In this document: positions 24,859 through 33,409 of the stretch, piece by piece | How positions within the stretch are numbered: the first letter of the stretch is position 1 | How the letters are laid out: the number at the start of each line of letters is the position of its first letter | Assembly (NCBI RefSeq): GCF_003710105.1 | Contig: NZ_CP033325.1 | Coordinates: 248,001-312,000, forward strand | Source of the DNA: Georgenia faecalis | GTDB lineage: Bacteria; Actinomycetota; Actinomycetes; Actinomycetales; Actinomycetaceae | Reading direction: 5' to 3' | DNA: 64,000 nucleotides | Made by a program: the position numbers and the translations under genes | The notes under the pieces: generated by a model | The model's input: only the letters and a program-made list of their open reading frames with translations | Database searches by the model: none | Told to the model about the DNA's origin: nothing

Positions 24859-26297
24859 TCGTCCTCCACGAGGGGGCGGGGGTGCGGGCGGGGGTTGGCG
24901 AGGGCGGTGAGGAAGTCCTCGGCCCAGCGCTGGACGTCGTGGTCGAGCACGCGCCGGCGCAGGCCGCGCATGCGGCGCCGGCGCTCGGTGGGCTCCATCG
25001 CGATCGCCCGCATGATGGCCGCCTTCGTCCCGTCGATGTCGTGCGGGTTGATGAGGAGCGCCTGGGTGAGCTCGTCGGCCGCGCCGGTGAACTCGCTGAG
25101 GACGAGGACGCCCCCGAGGTCGCGGCGGGCGGCGACGTACTCCTTCGCCACGAGGTTCATCCCGTCGCGCAGGGAGGTGACGAGCATGACGTCCGCCGCC
25201 CGGTACATCGCCGCCATCTCCTCCATCGGGTAGGAGTGGTGCATGTAGTGCACGGCGGCGCGGCCCAGCGCCCCGTAGTCGCCGTTGATGCGCCCGACGG
25301 TCGCCTCCACCTCGTCGCGGAGCTGGCGGTACTGCTCGACGCGCTCGCGCGAGGGGCTGGCCACCTGGACGAGGGTGGCCTCGGGGGCGGCGAGCCGGCC
25401 GTCGGCGAGGAGCTCGCCGAACGCCTTGAGCCGGTGGCGGATCCCCTTGGTGTAGTCGAGCCGGTCGACGCCGAGGAGGAGGACCTCCGGGTCGCCCAGC
25501 TCCTTGCGGATCTCCACGGCCCGCTTCTGCACGGCGGGGGAGCTGGCGAGCGCGTCGAAGGCGGTGGAGTCGATGGAGATGGGGAAGCTCGCCGCGCGGA
25601 CCTGGCGGGCCGGGCGCGCCCACCGCTCGCCGATGGTCACCACCCGCCCGCGGGTGGGCAGGTCGGTGAGGCGGCGGACCGCGCGGAGGAAGTTCTTCGC
25701 GTCCGACTCGCGCTGGAAGCCGACGAGGTCGGCGCCGAGGAGACCCTCGAGGACCTGGCGGCGCCACGGCAGCTGGCTGAAGATCTCCAGCGGGGGGAAC
25801 GGGATGTGGTTGAAGAACCCGATCTTCACGTCCGGCCGCAGGAGGCGGAGCACCGCGGGGACGAGCTGGAGCTGGTAGTCGTGCACCCACACGGTCCCGC
25901 CCTCGGCGACCGCCTCGGCGGCCGCGGCGGCGAAGCGGCGGTTGATGCTCACGTAGGCGTTCCACCAGGCGCGGTGGAACTGGGGGTCGACGATGACGTC
26001 GTGGTACAGCGGCCAGAGGGTCCCGTTGGAGAAGCCCTCGTAGTAGGCGGCGATCTCGCTCTCGCTCAGGCGGACCGGCCACAGCCGCATGCCCTCGCCG
26101 TCGAAGGGCTCGTGCTCGAGGTCCGGCGTGCCGGACCAGCCCACCCACGCGCCGGCGTTGCGCTGCATCACCGGGGCCAGGGCGGTGACGAGGCCACCGG
26201 GGGAGCGGGTCCACGACAGCGAGCCGTCATCCGCCACCGTCATGTCGACGGGAAGGCGGTTGGCGACGACGACTAGATCATGTTCACCGGCGGGCAT
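24855..26297 (-). CDS. otsA: Trehalose-6-phosphate synthase
   Basis: 480 aa GT20 enzyme joining UDP- (or ADP-) glucose to glucose-6-phosphate. Family motifs seen: [59 protein letters not shown] and [14 protein letters not shown]. The ATG at 26297 starts [21 protein letters not shown] lies about 12 nt upstream, a long spacing. otsA-otsB form a two-gene operon for the osmoprotectant and storage sugar trehalose, divergent from the Ser/Thr kinase gene. Confidence 0.95.
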   Translation of the reverse strand: MPAGEHDLVVVANRLPVDMTVADDGSLSWTRSPGGLVTALAPVMQRNAGAWVGWSGTPDLEHEPFDGEGMRLWPVRLSESEIAAYYEGFSNGTLWPLYHDVIVDPQFHRAWWNAYVSINRRFAAAAAEAVAEGGTVWVHDYQLQLVPAVLRLLRPDVKIGFFNHIPFPPLEIFSQLPWRRQVLEGLLGADLVGFQRESDAKNFLRAVRRLTDLPTRGRVVTIGERWARPARQVRAASFPISIDSTAFDALASSPAVQKRAVEIRKELGDPEVLLLGVDRLDYTKGIRHRLKAFGELLADGRLAAPEATLVQVASPSRERVEQYRQLRDEVEATVGRINGDYGALGRAAVHYMHHSYPMEEMAAMYRAADVMLVTSLRDGMNLVAKEYVAARRDLGGVLVLSEFTGAADELTQALLINPHDIDGTKAAIMRAIAMEPTERRRRMRGLRRRVLDHDVQRWAEDFLTALANPRPHPRPLVEDE

Positions 26298-26407
26298 GCG
26301 TGAATCAGCTCCTCGACAGGGGGGTTCCCCCTCGAGATTAGCCGCGAGCCCGTGCCGCTGCCCAGCGAGCGGGAGGGGCCACCTGTCCACCCCGTCCCCG
26401 GGGTGGA

Positions 26408-26422
26408 TAGGTTGACGCCATG
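26408..26422 (+). promoter_or_regulatory. Leaderless -10 box of the Ser/Thr kinase gene
   Basis: TAGGTT at 26408-26413 lies six bases before the ATG at 26420, with no Shine-Dalgarno. Confidence 0.5.
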
Positions 26423-28150
26423 GAGGCGATCGGTGGGTACCGCCTCGTCCGGCGCCTGGGTGCCGGCGGGATGGGCACGGTCCACGAGGCCGTCGACGCC
26501 GAGGGCCGGCACGTCGCCATCAAGGTGCTGCACCCCGCCATCAGCGCCGACCCTGCCGCCCGCGAGCGGCTGCGCCGCGAGGTGGCGCTCCTGCACCGCG
26601 TGCGCGGCGCCCGCGCCGCCCGGGTGCTCGACGCGGAGGTCGACGACGTCGAGGCGTTCGTCGTCACCGAGCTCATCGACGGTCCGACGCTCGAGGAGCA
26701 CGTGCGCGCGACCGGCCCGTTGGCGGCGGACGAGCTCGCCGAGCTCGCCCACGGGCTGGCCGACGGCCTCACCGCGATCCACCGGGCGGGGGTGAGCCAC
26801 CGCGACCTCAAGCCGGGCAACGTCATGCTCTCCGCCGACGGCCCGGTCATCATCGACTTCGGCATCGCGCAGGTGGCCGACGACGTCCGCCTCACCCAGA
26901 CCGGCCTCGTCACCGGCACGCCCGGCTACCTCGCCCCCGAGATCGTCGCCGGCGGCGATCCCGGTCCCGGCGGGGACTGGTGGTCGTGGGCCGCCGTCCT
27001 CGTCTTCGCGGCGACCGGACGCCCCCCGTTCGGGCGGGGGCCGCTCGCGGCGGTGCTCACCCGCGTGGGCAACCACGAGGTCGACACCGAGGGCCTCGAC
27101 GACGACCTCGCCGCCGCCCTGCGCTCGGCCCTGGACCCCGAGCCGCGCCGCCGGCTGTGGCCGGACGCCGTCCTCGCCGTCGTCGACGGTGACACCGCTG
27201 ACCTGGACGCGGCACTCGCGTCGCTCGAGGAGCCCCCGGGTGGGGTGCCGGGCCAGGCCGGCCGGGAGGCCGCCGCCGGCCCTGCGACGTCCGTGCTGCC
27301 CTCCTACCCGCCCACCCGGGCGATGCCCGCGTCGTGGGCCGGGGCAGCGGCCGACGTCACGCAGGTGGCCCCCGCGCAGCGCACGGACTGGCCCCCGCCG
27401 GTCACGTCGCAGCCCCGCTACGTCGCCGAGCACGCCCCCGTCGAGCAGTGGCAGCCCGAGCAGTGGCAGCCCGAGCCGTGGGCGGGCGGGCCGGGAGCGG
27501 CGCCGTCGGGTGGGCCGGCGGCCGGTCCACCGGCGCCGTGGCCCCGCGCCGTGGCGACGGAGATGGAGGTGCCCGCGTGGCTGGTGCCCCCGCGCCGCCG
27601 GCCCGGGACGGTCGCCCTCCTCGGCGTCGGGGTCAGCGCCGTCGCCGCGGCCGCTCCTGGCGCCTGGGCCATCCTCACCCTCACGCTCCTCGTCGTCCTC
27701 GGCACCCTCGGTCAGGCGTCCCGTGCCCGGCGCGCGTGGCGCCTGCGCCGGGGGCTGCGTCGCGGGGACACCACCCGTGCCGCCCTCGCCAGCCCGTGGT
27801 TCCTCGTCCGGGCGGCGGTCGGCGCCATCCCCGGCGTGCTCGTCGGCGGTGCCCTGGCCGCTGCCGGCTGGCTCTTCGCCGGGGCAGCGACCAGCGCGCA
27901 GGACGCCGCCCTCCCGCTGCTCGTGTGGGCCATCGCGGCCCTGGTGACGGCGGTGGCCTGGTGCGCGCCGACGTCGGGCGCTGCGCGCGAGGGGGCCCGC
28001 GTCGTGCTCGCGGGGCTCGGGGCGCCCGGCCGCGCCACGCTCACGGTGCTCGCGCTGGCGGGCGCCGCCGTCGTCGCCGTCCTCGTGCTCGACGGGGCGG
28101 TGACGGTGCCGGTGTGGTCCCCGCTGCCCCCGCCCCCCGACGTCCTCTGA
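26420..28150 (+). CDS. Ser/Thr protein kinase with polytopic C-terminus
   Basis: 576 aa. The Hanks-type kinase domain (1-265) has the glycine loop GAGGMGTV, Lys35 in VAIKVL, the catalytic HRDLKPGN (Asp129), DFG at 146-148 and the APE-like YLAPEIV. A Pro/Ala-rich linker (about 275-390) contains two tandem EQWQPE units. About four to five hydrophobic segments follow (395-570), so unlike PknB-type kinases it has several membrane spans and no PASTA or other extracellular sensor domain. Ligand unknown. It is followed by another membrane protein gene and a DsbA-like gene on the same strand, each with its own apparent promoter or spacing. Confidence 0.88.
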   Translation: MEAIGGYRLVRRLGAGGMGTVHEAVDAEGRHVAIKVLHPAISADPAARERLRREVALLHRVRGARAARVLDAEVDDVEAFVVTELIDGPTLEEHVRATGPLAADELAELAHGLADGLTAIHRAGVSHRDLKPGNVMLSADGPVIIDFGIAQVADDVRLTQTGLVTGTPGYLAPEIVAGGDPGPGGDWWSWAAVLVFAATGRPPFGRGPLAAVLTRVGNHEVDTEGLDDDLAAALRSALDPEPRRRLWPDAVLAVVDGDTADLDAALASLEEPPGGVPGQAGREAAAGPATSVLPSYPPTRAMPASWAGAAADVTQVAPAQRTDWPPPVTSQPRYVAEHAPVEQWQPEQWQPEPWAGGPGAAPSGGPAAGPPAPWPRAVATEMEVPAWLVPPRRRPGTVALLGVGVSAVAAAAPGAWAILTLTLLVVLGTLGQASRARRAWRLRRGLRRGDTTRAALASPWFLVRAAVGAIPGVLVGGALAAAGWLFAGAATSAQDAALPLLVWAIAALVTAVAWCAPTSGAAREGARVVLAGLGAPGRATLTVLALAGAAVVAVLVLDGAVTVPVWSPLPPPPDVL

Positions 28151-28252
28151 CGCGTCGAGCCGGGCGCGGGGCGGGCCTTGCGCCGGGCGGCCTCGCGCCG
28201 GGCGGACGTGACCGATCCCACGGGGAGCGCACGCCCGGGGCGGGTGGCGACG

Positions 28253-28268
28253 TAGGCTGGCGCCCGTG
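28253..28268 (+). promoter_or_regulatory. Leaderless -10 box at 28266 gene
   Basis: TAGGCT at 28253-28258, seven bases before the GTG at 28266; no Shine-Dalgarno. Confidence 0.45.
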
Positions 28269-28745
28269 CGTGCGTGGACGACGGTGACGCGGCAGGGCAC
28301 GGCCCTGGCCGCGGCTGTCGTGCTGCCCGCGCTCGCGGCGGTCCTCGGCGGCCTGGTCCACGTGAGCCGCTGCGTCCCGGTGAGCGACGGCGTGGGCCGC
28401 CTCGCCATCCACCTGGCGCTCCTTCGGCCGGCCGCCGACTGCCCCTCCGGGTCCCTCGGTGTCGGCGGCGAGCCGGACCAGGTGCTCGCCCTCGCGCTGG
28501 TCCTCACCGCGCCGGCGGCGCTCGGCAGCCTCGTCGGCGTCCTCGGGGCGGTCGGCGCGCACGGGCTGGTCCGCCGGGCCCTCGCGCACCTCGCCCACCT
28601 GGCGCCGTGGCGGCACCTGCCGGGGGCGCTGCCCTCGGTCGTCGTGCCCCGGCTCCTCTCCCGCACGGTGGAGCGGACCGTCCGCAGCGTCGCGCCCGCG
28701 CGGGCGCCGCTGCTGCGCGGACCGCCCCGGCTCGCCCTGGCCTGA
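28266..28745 (+). CDS. Hypothetical membrane protein
   Basis: 159 aa, GTG start. A hydrophobic helix at residues 10-32 (LAAAVVLPALAAVLGGLV) and a second at about 72-98 (VLALALVLTAPAALGSLVGVLG) flank an extracellular-looking loop with two cysteines (Cys36 and Cys59) that could form a disulfide. The C-terminus is basic (RALAHLAHLAPW, RTVERTVRSVAPAR). No family recognised. It lies between the polytopic kinase and a DsbA-like oxidoreductase, which is compatible with a disulfide in its outer loop. Confidence 0.6.
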   Translation: MRAWTTVTRQGTALAAAVVLPALAAVLGGLVHVSRCVPVSDGVGRLAIHLALLRPAADCPSGSLGVGGEPDQVLALALVLTAPAALGSLVGVLGAVGAHGLVRRALAHLAHLAPWRHLPGALPSVVVPRLLSRTVERTVRSVAPARAPLLRGPPRLALA

Positions 28746-28841
28746 CGCCCGCACGCCTGCGCGACTGCGTGCCTGCGTGCCCAGGCCACGCCGAGCCCGC
28801 CCGGTCCTCCGGGCCCCGACATCCACTCCAGGAGAGCCCCC

Positions 28842-29627
28842 ATGTCCAGCACCACCCCCGCGAACGCCAAGCAGGAGCGGCGCGACGCCGCCCGCGAGAA
28901 GGCCCGCAAGATCCGCGAGGCGCAGCAGCGCCGCGAGAAGCGCAACCGCATCCTCATCATCGCCGGCGTCGTCGCCTTCGTGGCCGTCGTCGTCGTCGCG
29001 CTCTACTCCATCCTCAGCCAGAGCGACCCCCAGCTCGACGAGGTCGACAGCGCGCCGTCCACCGCCCTCGCGACCGGGGGCATCCCGGTCGGCGCCTCCG
29101 GCGCCGCGGGCAGCGAGAACGAGGACGTGCCGGTCGTCGACATCTACCTCGACTACCAGTGCCACTGGTGCGCCGTCTTCGAGCAGACGAACGCCGAGGC
29201 CCTCGACACGCTCGCCACCTCCGGCGAGGCGACGATCGTCTACCACCCCATCGCCATCCTCGACGGCAGTGACACCGGGTTCCCGATGCGGGCCGCGCAG
29301 GCGGCGGCCGTCGTCGCCGACCAGGCGCCGGAGCAGTTCACCGCCTTCAACGTCGCTGTCTTCGCCGCGCAGGGTCCGGAGGGCGGGGTGCCGCTCTCCG
29401 ACGAGCAGATCGCCGAGGCGGCCCTCAGCGCCGGCGTGCCGCAGGAGGTCGTCGACTCCTTCGGCGGCGACGCCTTCCGCGACTGGGTGAAGGCCAGCAC
29501 CGCCCAGGCCACCGAGGACGGGGTCAGCGGGACCCCGACCATCCGCATCGACGGCGAGGACATGGGTGGCGACTGGCAGCAGCCGGGCGCACTCGAGACC
29601 GCCGTCGCCGAGGCCGCCGGGGCCTGA
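28842..29627 (+). CDS. DsbA-like membrane-anchored thioredoxin-fold oxidoreductase
   Basis: 261 aa. A long charged N-terminus (residues 10-36, Lys/Arg/Glu-rich) precedes one transmembrane helix (about 37-58). The extracytoplasmic thioredoxin fold has the redox motif CHWC (107-110) in IYLDYQCHWCAVFE and a cis-Pro loop in GVSGTPTIRID. The family catalyses oxidative folding of secreted proteins (DsbA/MdbA or BdbD-like). Good ribosome site (AGGAG) before the ATG. It is followed by a 12-bp hairpin and the tRNA gene. Confidence 0.85.
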   Translation: MSSTTPANAKQERRDAAREKARKIREAQQRREKRNRILIIAGVVAFVAVVVVALYSILSQSDPQLDEVDSAPSTALATGGIPVGASGAAGSENEDVPVVDIYLDYQCHWCAVFEQTNAEALDTLATSGEATIVYHPIAILDGSDTGFPMRAAQAAAVVADQAPEQFTAFNVAVFAAQGPEGGVPLSDEQIAEAALSAGVPQEVVDSFGGDAFRDWVKASTAQATEDGVSGTPTIRIDGEDMGGDWQQPGALETAVAEAAGA

Positions 29628-29646
29628 TCCTCTGACACAATCGCTC

Positions 29647-29674
29647 GGTGCGGGGCCCCGGCGGGCCCCGCACC
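29647..29674 (+). terminator. Hairpin after the DsbA-like gene
   Basis: GGTGCGGGGCCC at 29647-29658 pairs perfectly (12 bp) with 29663-29674 around a 4-nt loop, directly upstream of the tRNA gene. Confidence 0.75.
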
Positions 29675-29676
29675 TG

Positions 29677-29751
29677 GCCGCCTTAGCTCAGTGGTAGAGC
29701 ACCCGCCTTGTAAGCGGACGGTCGTCGGTTCGAATCCGACAGGCGGCTCCA
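29677..29751 (+). tRNA. tRNA-Thr (anticodon TGT)
   Basis: Cloverleaf of 72 nt plus an encoded CCA (29749-29751). The acceptor stem GCCGCCT pairs with AGGCGGC (29741-29747). The D arm is GCTC-N-GAGC. The anticodon loop CTTGTAA at 29707-29713 has TGT at 29709-29711. The T loop is in GGTTCGAATCC. It reads ACA (and by wobble other) threonine codons. Confidence 0.97.
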
Positions 29752-29808
29752 GCGGTGGCATCCGGCCGGGGGCTGGGCACGCGCCGGGCCCTCTGCGATG
29801 CTGGTCGG

Positions 29809-30123
29809 ATGAGCGAGCAGAACACCTGGTACGAAGAGTTCAAGGTCTCCGGCGACGACCTCGTGGGGAAGGTCCGCGAGCTCGTCCGCGAGGGCAACGT
29901 CCGGCGGGTCTTCATCAAGAACGAGAAGGGCGAGACCCTCCTCGAGATCCCGCTGACGGCGGGGGTCGCCGTCACGGTGGTCACCGCGGCCGTCGCGCCC
30001 GTGCTCGTCGCGGTCGGCGCAGTCGCCGCGCTGCTCACCCGGGCGACCGTCGGCGTCGAGCGACGCCGGTCGCCCGAGGACGAGGCGCCCGGTACCGGCG
30101 TCGTCCACCCGCCCGAGGGGTGA
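29809..30123 (+). CDS. DUF4342 protein
   Basis: 104 aa. The first half, NTWYEEFKVSGDDLVGKVRELV followed by VRRVFIKNEKGETLLEIPLTAGV, matches DUF4342, a small family whose better-studied members pair a UBA-like fold with a membrane segment. A hydrophobic stretch at residues 52-78 probably spans the membrane, followed by a basic tail (VGVERRRSPEDE). Function unknown. The ATG lies 58 bp after the tRNA gene; the next gene follows after 53 bp. Confidence 0.8.
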   Translation: MSEQNTWYEEFKVSGDDLVGKVRELVREGNVRRVFIKNEKGETLLEIPLTAGVAVTVVTAAVAPVLVAVGAVAALLTRATVGVERRRSPEDEAPGTGVVHPPEG

Positions 30124-30175
30124 CCGCTCCGCCGACGACGGCGGCGCTGATCGCCGGCGGGGGAGGCTGGTCCCC

Positions 30176-30901
30176 GTGAGGCTCTTCGACCGCCGCCGGC
30201 CGGCGCCCGTGAGCGCGGACGTCGGCCCCGGGTTCTGGGTGGCCGAGGCGTCGGCGGTGCAGCACGCCATCGTCAGCGCGCTCACCGCCGCCGAACGGGC
30301 CGGGGCGGGTGGGCCCGCGACGCTCCAGCTCTCCCCGGGCGCCGAGGGGCGCGTCGTCGTCCAGTGGCGCAACCTCATCGTCGGGTTCGCGCCGCCCACG
30401 AGCGCGGCGTCGCTGCGGCGCCAGCTGGAGGCGGCGGGCAAGGCGCCGGTGGTCCTGGACGGCCGGGTCGTCGTCGCGCCGGACGGCCTGTGGCGGATCT
30501 GGGCGGGACCCGGTGAGCCGGTCGGCCCACCACCCGGTGCCGAGGCGGACGAGATCGCTCCCGCCACCTCCGCGATCTTCGGCATCGCCCTGCGCGGGCC
30601 GGCCGCCTCGCCGCGGCGGGCGACGGCACCCGCTCCCGACGGCGCCCCCTCGTCCGAGGCCGCCGCCGCGGGACCGGTGGGCCGCCAGATCCTCGAGGTG
30701 GGGACGCACTCGTGGGAGGTGCGCGACGGCGTCGACGTCGACCTGGCGCTCCTGCGCCGCCGTCTCGCCGACGCGGCCCCCGGGGCGACCCTGCACGTGC
30801 GGGTCTGGGAGGAGCCGGTGTCGATCCACCTCGCCCCGCTCACGCGCGTCACGCTCACGGACCTCGCGACCGGGTCGGTCGAGGTGCTCTACCCGCGCTG
30901 A
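30176..30901 (+). CDS. Hypothetical protein
   Basis: 241 aa, GTG start with GGGAGG about 10 nt upstream. It has two similar alpha/beta halves separated by an Ala/Pro-rich linker (about 120-165). The N-half contains WVAEASAVQHAIVSALTAAER and VVVQWRNLIVGF. The C-half contains ILEVGTHSWEVRDGVDVDLALLRRRL and VRVWEEPVSIHLAPLTRVTL. No signal peptide or membrane segment. I do not recognise a family. The frame is supported by codon-position GC bias, start and spacing. Confidence 0.6.
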   Translation: MRLFDRRRPAPVSADVGPGFWVAEASAVQHAIVSALTAAERAGAGGPATLQLSPGAEGRVVVQWRNLIVGFAPPTSAASLRRQLEAAGKAPVVLDGRVVVAPDGLWRIWAGPGEPVGPPPGAEADEIAPATSAIFGIALRGPAASPRRATAPAPDGAPSSEAAAAGPVGRQILEVGTHSWEVRDGVDVDLALLRRRLADAAPGATLHVRVWEEPVSIHLAPLTRVTLTDLATGSVEVLYPR

Positions 30902-30910
30902 CGTCGCCCG

Positions 30911-31402
30911 TCACGCCCTGGCGAGGAGCTCGGCCACGACCTGCGTCTTCGCCTGTGTGTACGCGTCCCACCCGGGCGTTCCGGCCGCCGCGGCCCGCTT
31001 CGCCGCCAGGTAGGTCGCTCGTGCGTCCGGGTCCCGCCGTAGGAGGTCCCGGAACGCCACGCGCCTGGTCCAGGCGCGTCCGCCGAGCTCGACCACGTGG
31101 ACGACGTGGGTCCGCGCGTGCCGGGACGGGGCACTGAGCCAGCAGTGATGGTCCCGTTCGCCCTCGAGGTCGAGCCCGGCGGCCGCCAGCTGCCGGGAGA
31201 CCGGCACGACGGAGCCGGCGTCGACCCCCACGAGCAGGTCGACGACGTCCTTCGCGGGCAGCCCCGGGACGGCCGTGGACCCGATGTGCTCGATCGGCGC
31301 CCCGGGAACCAGCGGGCGCAGCCAGGTGACCATCTCGGCGAACCGCCGGCCCCACTCCTCGGGCCGGCCCGGGACCAGGGCGACGCGCTGCTCAGTCGGC
31401 AC
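30911..31402 (-). CDS. GrpB/UPF0157 family protein
   Basis: 163 aa from the GTG at 31402 (a GTG at 31423 would add seven residues). The family core is clear: IEHIGSTAVPGLPAKDVVDLLVGV, then HHCWLSAPSRHARTHVVHVVE and FRDLLRRDPDARATYLAAKR. The GSTAV(P)GL-K-D motif is that of nucleotidyltransferase-fold GrpB proteins, also seen fused to CoaE in some bacteria. Biochemical role unknown. It is convergent with the preceding hypothetical gene and in tandem with the small acidic gene at 31457-31723. Confidence 0.85.
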   Translation of the reverse strand: MPTEQRVALVPGRPEEWGRRFAEMVTWLRPLVPGAPIEHIGSTAVPGLPAKDVVDLLVGVDAGSVVPVSRQLAAAGLDLEGERDHHCWLSAPSRHARTHVVHVVELGGRAWTRRVAFRDLLRRDPDARATYLAAKRAAAAGTPGWDAYTQAKTQVVAELLARA

Positions 31403-31456
31403 GGGCGCGATCCTGCCACGCACCCCTGCGGCGGCAGGCGCGTGACCACTGAGCGG

Positions 31457-31723
31457 CTAGCCGTCGATGTAGCCGTCGTCCATGCCGGAGTCGCCGTGCT
31501 CGACCTCGTCCTGCGTCGTCGGGCCGGCGCCGACGAGCTCGTCCTCCTTCGCGGACTGGTCGTCGTCGCGGGCGGGCGCGGCGGAGGCGTCACCGCCGGA
31601 GCGCACGTCGGCCGACTCCGGCTGGTCCTCGCCCTCGTTGACTCCCTCGGGCGCGAAGAGGTTCTCCTCCGGGAGATCCTCGAGGGGCAGGTCCGGTCGC
31701 ATGGTCGGGTCGATCTCGCTCAT
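31457..31723 (-). CDS. Small acidic, probably disordered protein
   Basis: 88 aa, ATG start. Very rich in Asp and Glu (e.g. LPLEDLPEENLF, EVEHGDSGMDDGYIDG) with few hydrophobics, so likely unstructured. TAGGAC lies seven bases before the ATG on the minus strand, compatible with a leaderless start. Proteins of this type are common and uncharacterised in actinobacteria. No function assigned. Confidence 0.6.
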   Translation of the reverse strand: MSEIDPTMRPDLPLEDLPEENLFAPEGVNEGEDQPESADVRSGGDASAAPARDDDQSAKEDELVGAGPTTQDEVEHGDSGMDDGYIDG

Positions 31724-31803
31724 GCCCCCAGTCCTACCGTGACCCGGCGCCCGGTGCGCGCGGGGACCACCGCGCCGACGCGCCCCGGCCGGAGGGCGGG
31801 CCC

Positions 31804-31853
31804 TACGCTGGGATCGATCTCAGCGGCGCCTGCCGCTCGACCAGGGGAGGGTC
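31804..31853 (+). promoter_or_regulatory. Promoter and ribosome site of the GH13 gene
   Basis: TACGCT at 31804-31809 is a plausible -10, giving a leader of about 38 nt that contains GGGGAGGG seven bases before the ATG at 31854. The palindromic GATCGATC at 31812-31819 overlaps the expected start site. Confidence 0.4.
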
Positions 31854-33332
31854 ATGGGGCACGGCGTCCACCTGCTCGCCTACGCCGACCGGTTCGGCGG
31901 GTCGCTCCCCGCCCTGCGGGGGCTGCTCGCGGCCCCGCCGCTCGACGTGTTCACCGGCGTCCACGTCCTGCCGTTCTTCCTTCCGTTCGACGGCGACGAC
32001 GCTGGGTTCGACCCCATCGACCACACCGTCGTCGACCCCCGGCTCGGCTCCTGGGACGACGTCGCGGCCCTCGCCCGGGTCCGGCACGTCACCGCCGACC
32101 TCATCGTCAACCACGTCTCGGCCGCGTCGCCGGAGTTCCGCGACTGGCTGGCCCTGGGCGAGGCCTCCGCCCACGACGGCATGTTCCTCACCTTCGACAC
32201 GGTGTTCCCCGGCGGCGGCACCGAGGCGGACATCACCGCCTTCTACCGCCCGCGCGCGGGTCTGCCCTTCACGCCCTACCAGCGGGCCGACGGCACCCGG
32301 CGCCTCGTGTGGACCACGTTCATGCCGACCCAGGTGGACCTCGACGTCCACCACCCGGCGGCGCGCGGCTACCTCGAGCACGTCCTGCGGGCCCTCGCCG
32401 GCGCCGGGGTGCGCACCGTGCGGCTCGACGCCGTCGGGTACGCCGTGAAGACCGCGGGCACGGACAGCTTCATGACCGCGGCCACGCTCGAGTTCGTCTC
32501 CGAGATCGCGGCGATGGCGCACCGCGCGGGCCTCGAGGTGCTCGTCGAGGTGCACGCCCACTACACGCAGCAGCTCGCCATCGCCGAGCGGGTCGACCTC
32601 GTCTACGACTTCGCGCTGCCGCCGTTGCTCCTGCACAGCTTCGGCACGGGCACCGTCGACCGGCTGGTGCGCTGGCTGGAGATCCGCCCGACCAACGCCG
32701 TCACCGTCCTCGACACCCACGACGGCATCGGGGTCATCGACGCCGGTCCCAGCGGCGACCGGCCCGGCCTCATCGACCATGACGAGATGGCCGCGATCTT
32801 CCGTCGCGCCGAGGCGGCGACCGGCGGGATCTCCGCCGTGGCCTCCCAGCAGGTGGCGTGGGCCCGCCTGCCGCACCAGATCAACTCGACGTTCTCCAGC
32901 GTGCTCGGCGCCGACGACACCGCCTACCTCACCGCCCGGGCGGTCCAGCTCTTCCTCCCGGGCCGCCCGCAGGTCTACTACGTCGGCCTGCTCGCCGGGG
33001 AGAACGACGTCGCGCTGTGGGAGCGCACCCGCGTGGGCCGCGACGTCAACCGCCACCACGTGGCGCCGGGCGAGGTGGAGGAGGCGCTGGAGCGCGACGT
33101 CGTCCGCGGGCTCCTCGCCCTGGTCCGCCTGCGCACCGAGCACCCCGCGTTCGACGGGGAGTTCCGCTACGCCCAGACCGGGGCTGACGGCCTCGAGCTG
33201 GTGTGGCGCTCCGGCGAGGCCCGCGCCCGCCTCGCGGTGAGCGTGGCGGGCGCCCGGCCCACCTTCGCGCTGGAGTGGACGACGGCGGAGGGCACCCGCC
33301 GCGCGACGTCCGTGGCGGAGCTGGCGGGTTGA
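31854..33332 (+). CDS. Sucrose phosphorylase family enzyme (GH13_18)
   Basis: 492 aa. The nucleophile Asp192 is in VRLDAVGYAVK, the acid/base Glu232 in VLVEVHAHY, and the third catalytic Asp290 in LDTHDGIGV. As I recall them, these are the same residue numbers as in Bifidobacterium adolescentis sucrose phosphorylase. HVLPFFLPFDGDDAGFDPIDHT and MFLTFDTVFPGGGTEADI are further hallmarks. The family performs reversible phosphorolysis of sucrose (or glucosylglycerate, glucosylglycerol or sucrose 6-phosphate in sister groups) to glucose-1-phosphate. Cytosolic, no signal peptide. No transporter adjacent. Substrate within GH13_18 is not settled by motif reading. Confidence 0.88.
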   Translation: MGHGVHLLAYADRFGGSLPALRGLLAAPPLDVFTGVHVLPFFLPFDGDDAGFDPIDHTVVDPRLGSWDDVAALARVRHVTADLIVNHVSAASPEFRDWLALGEASAHDGMFLTFDTVFPGGGTEADITAFYRPRAGLPFTPYQRADGTRRLVWTTFMPTQVDLDVHHPAARGYLEHVLRALAGAGVRTVRLDAVGYAVKTAGTDSFMTAATLEFVSEIAAMAHRAGLEVLVEVHAHYTQQLAIAERVDLVYDFALPPLLLHSFGTGTVDRLVRWLEIRPTNAVTVLDTHDGIGVIDAGPSGDRPGLIDHDEMAAIFRRAEAATGGISAVASQQVAWARLPHQINSTFSSVLGADDTAYLTARAVQLFLPGRPQVYYVGLLAGENDVALWERTRVGRDVNRHHVAPGEVEEALERDVVRGLLALVRLRTEHPAFDGEFRYAQTGADGLELVWRSGEARARLAVSVAGARPTFALEWTTAEGTRRATSVAELAG

Positions 33333-33409
33333 TGCCCGGGCGGTGCGGCGCCCTGGTTCCATAGCCCTGTTGACGCACCGCCCCACGGCCGACGGCGAAA
33401 GGACCCGCA

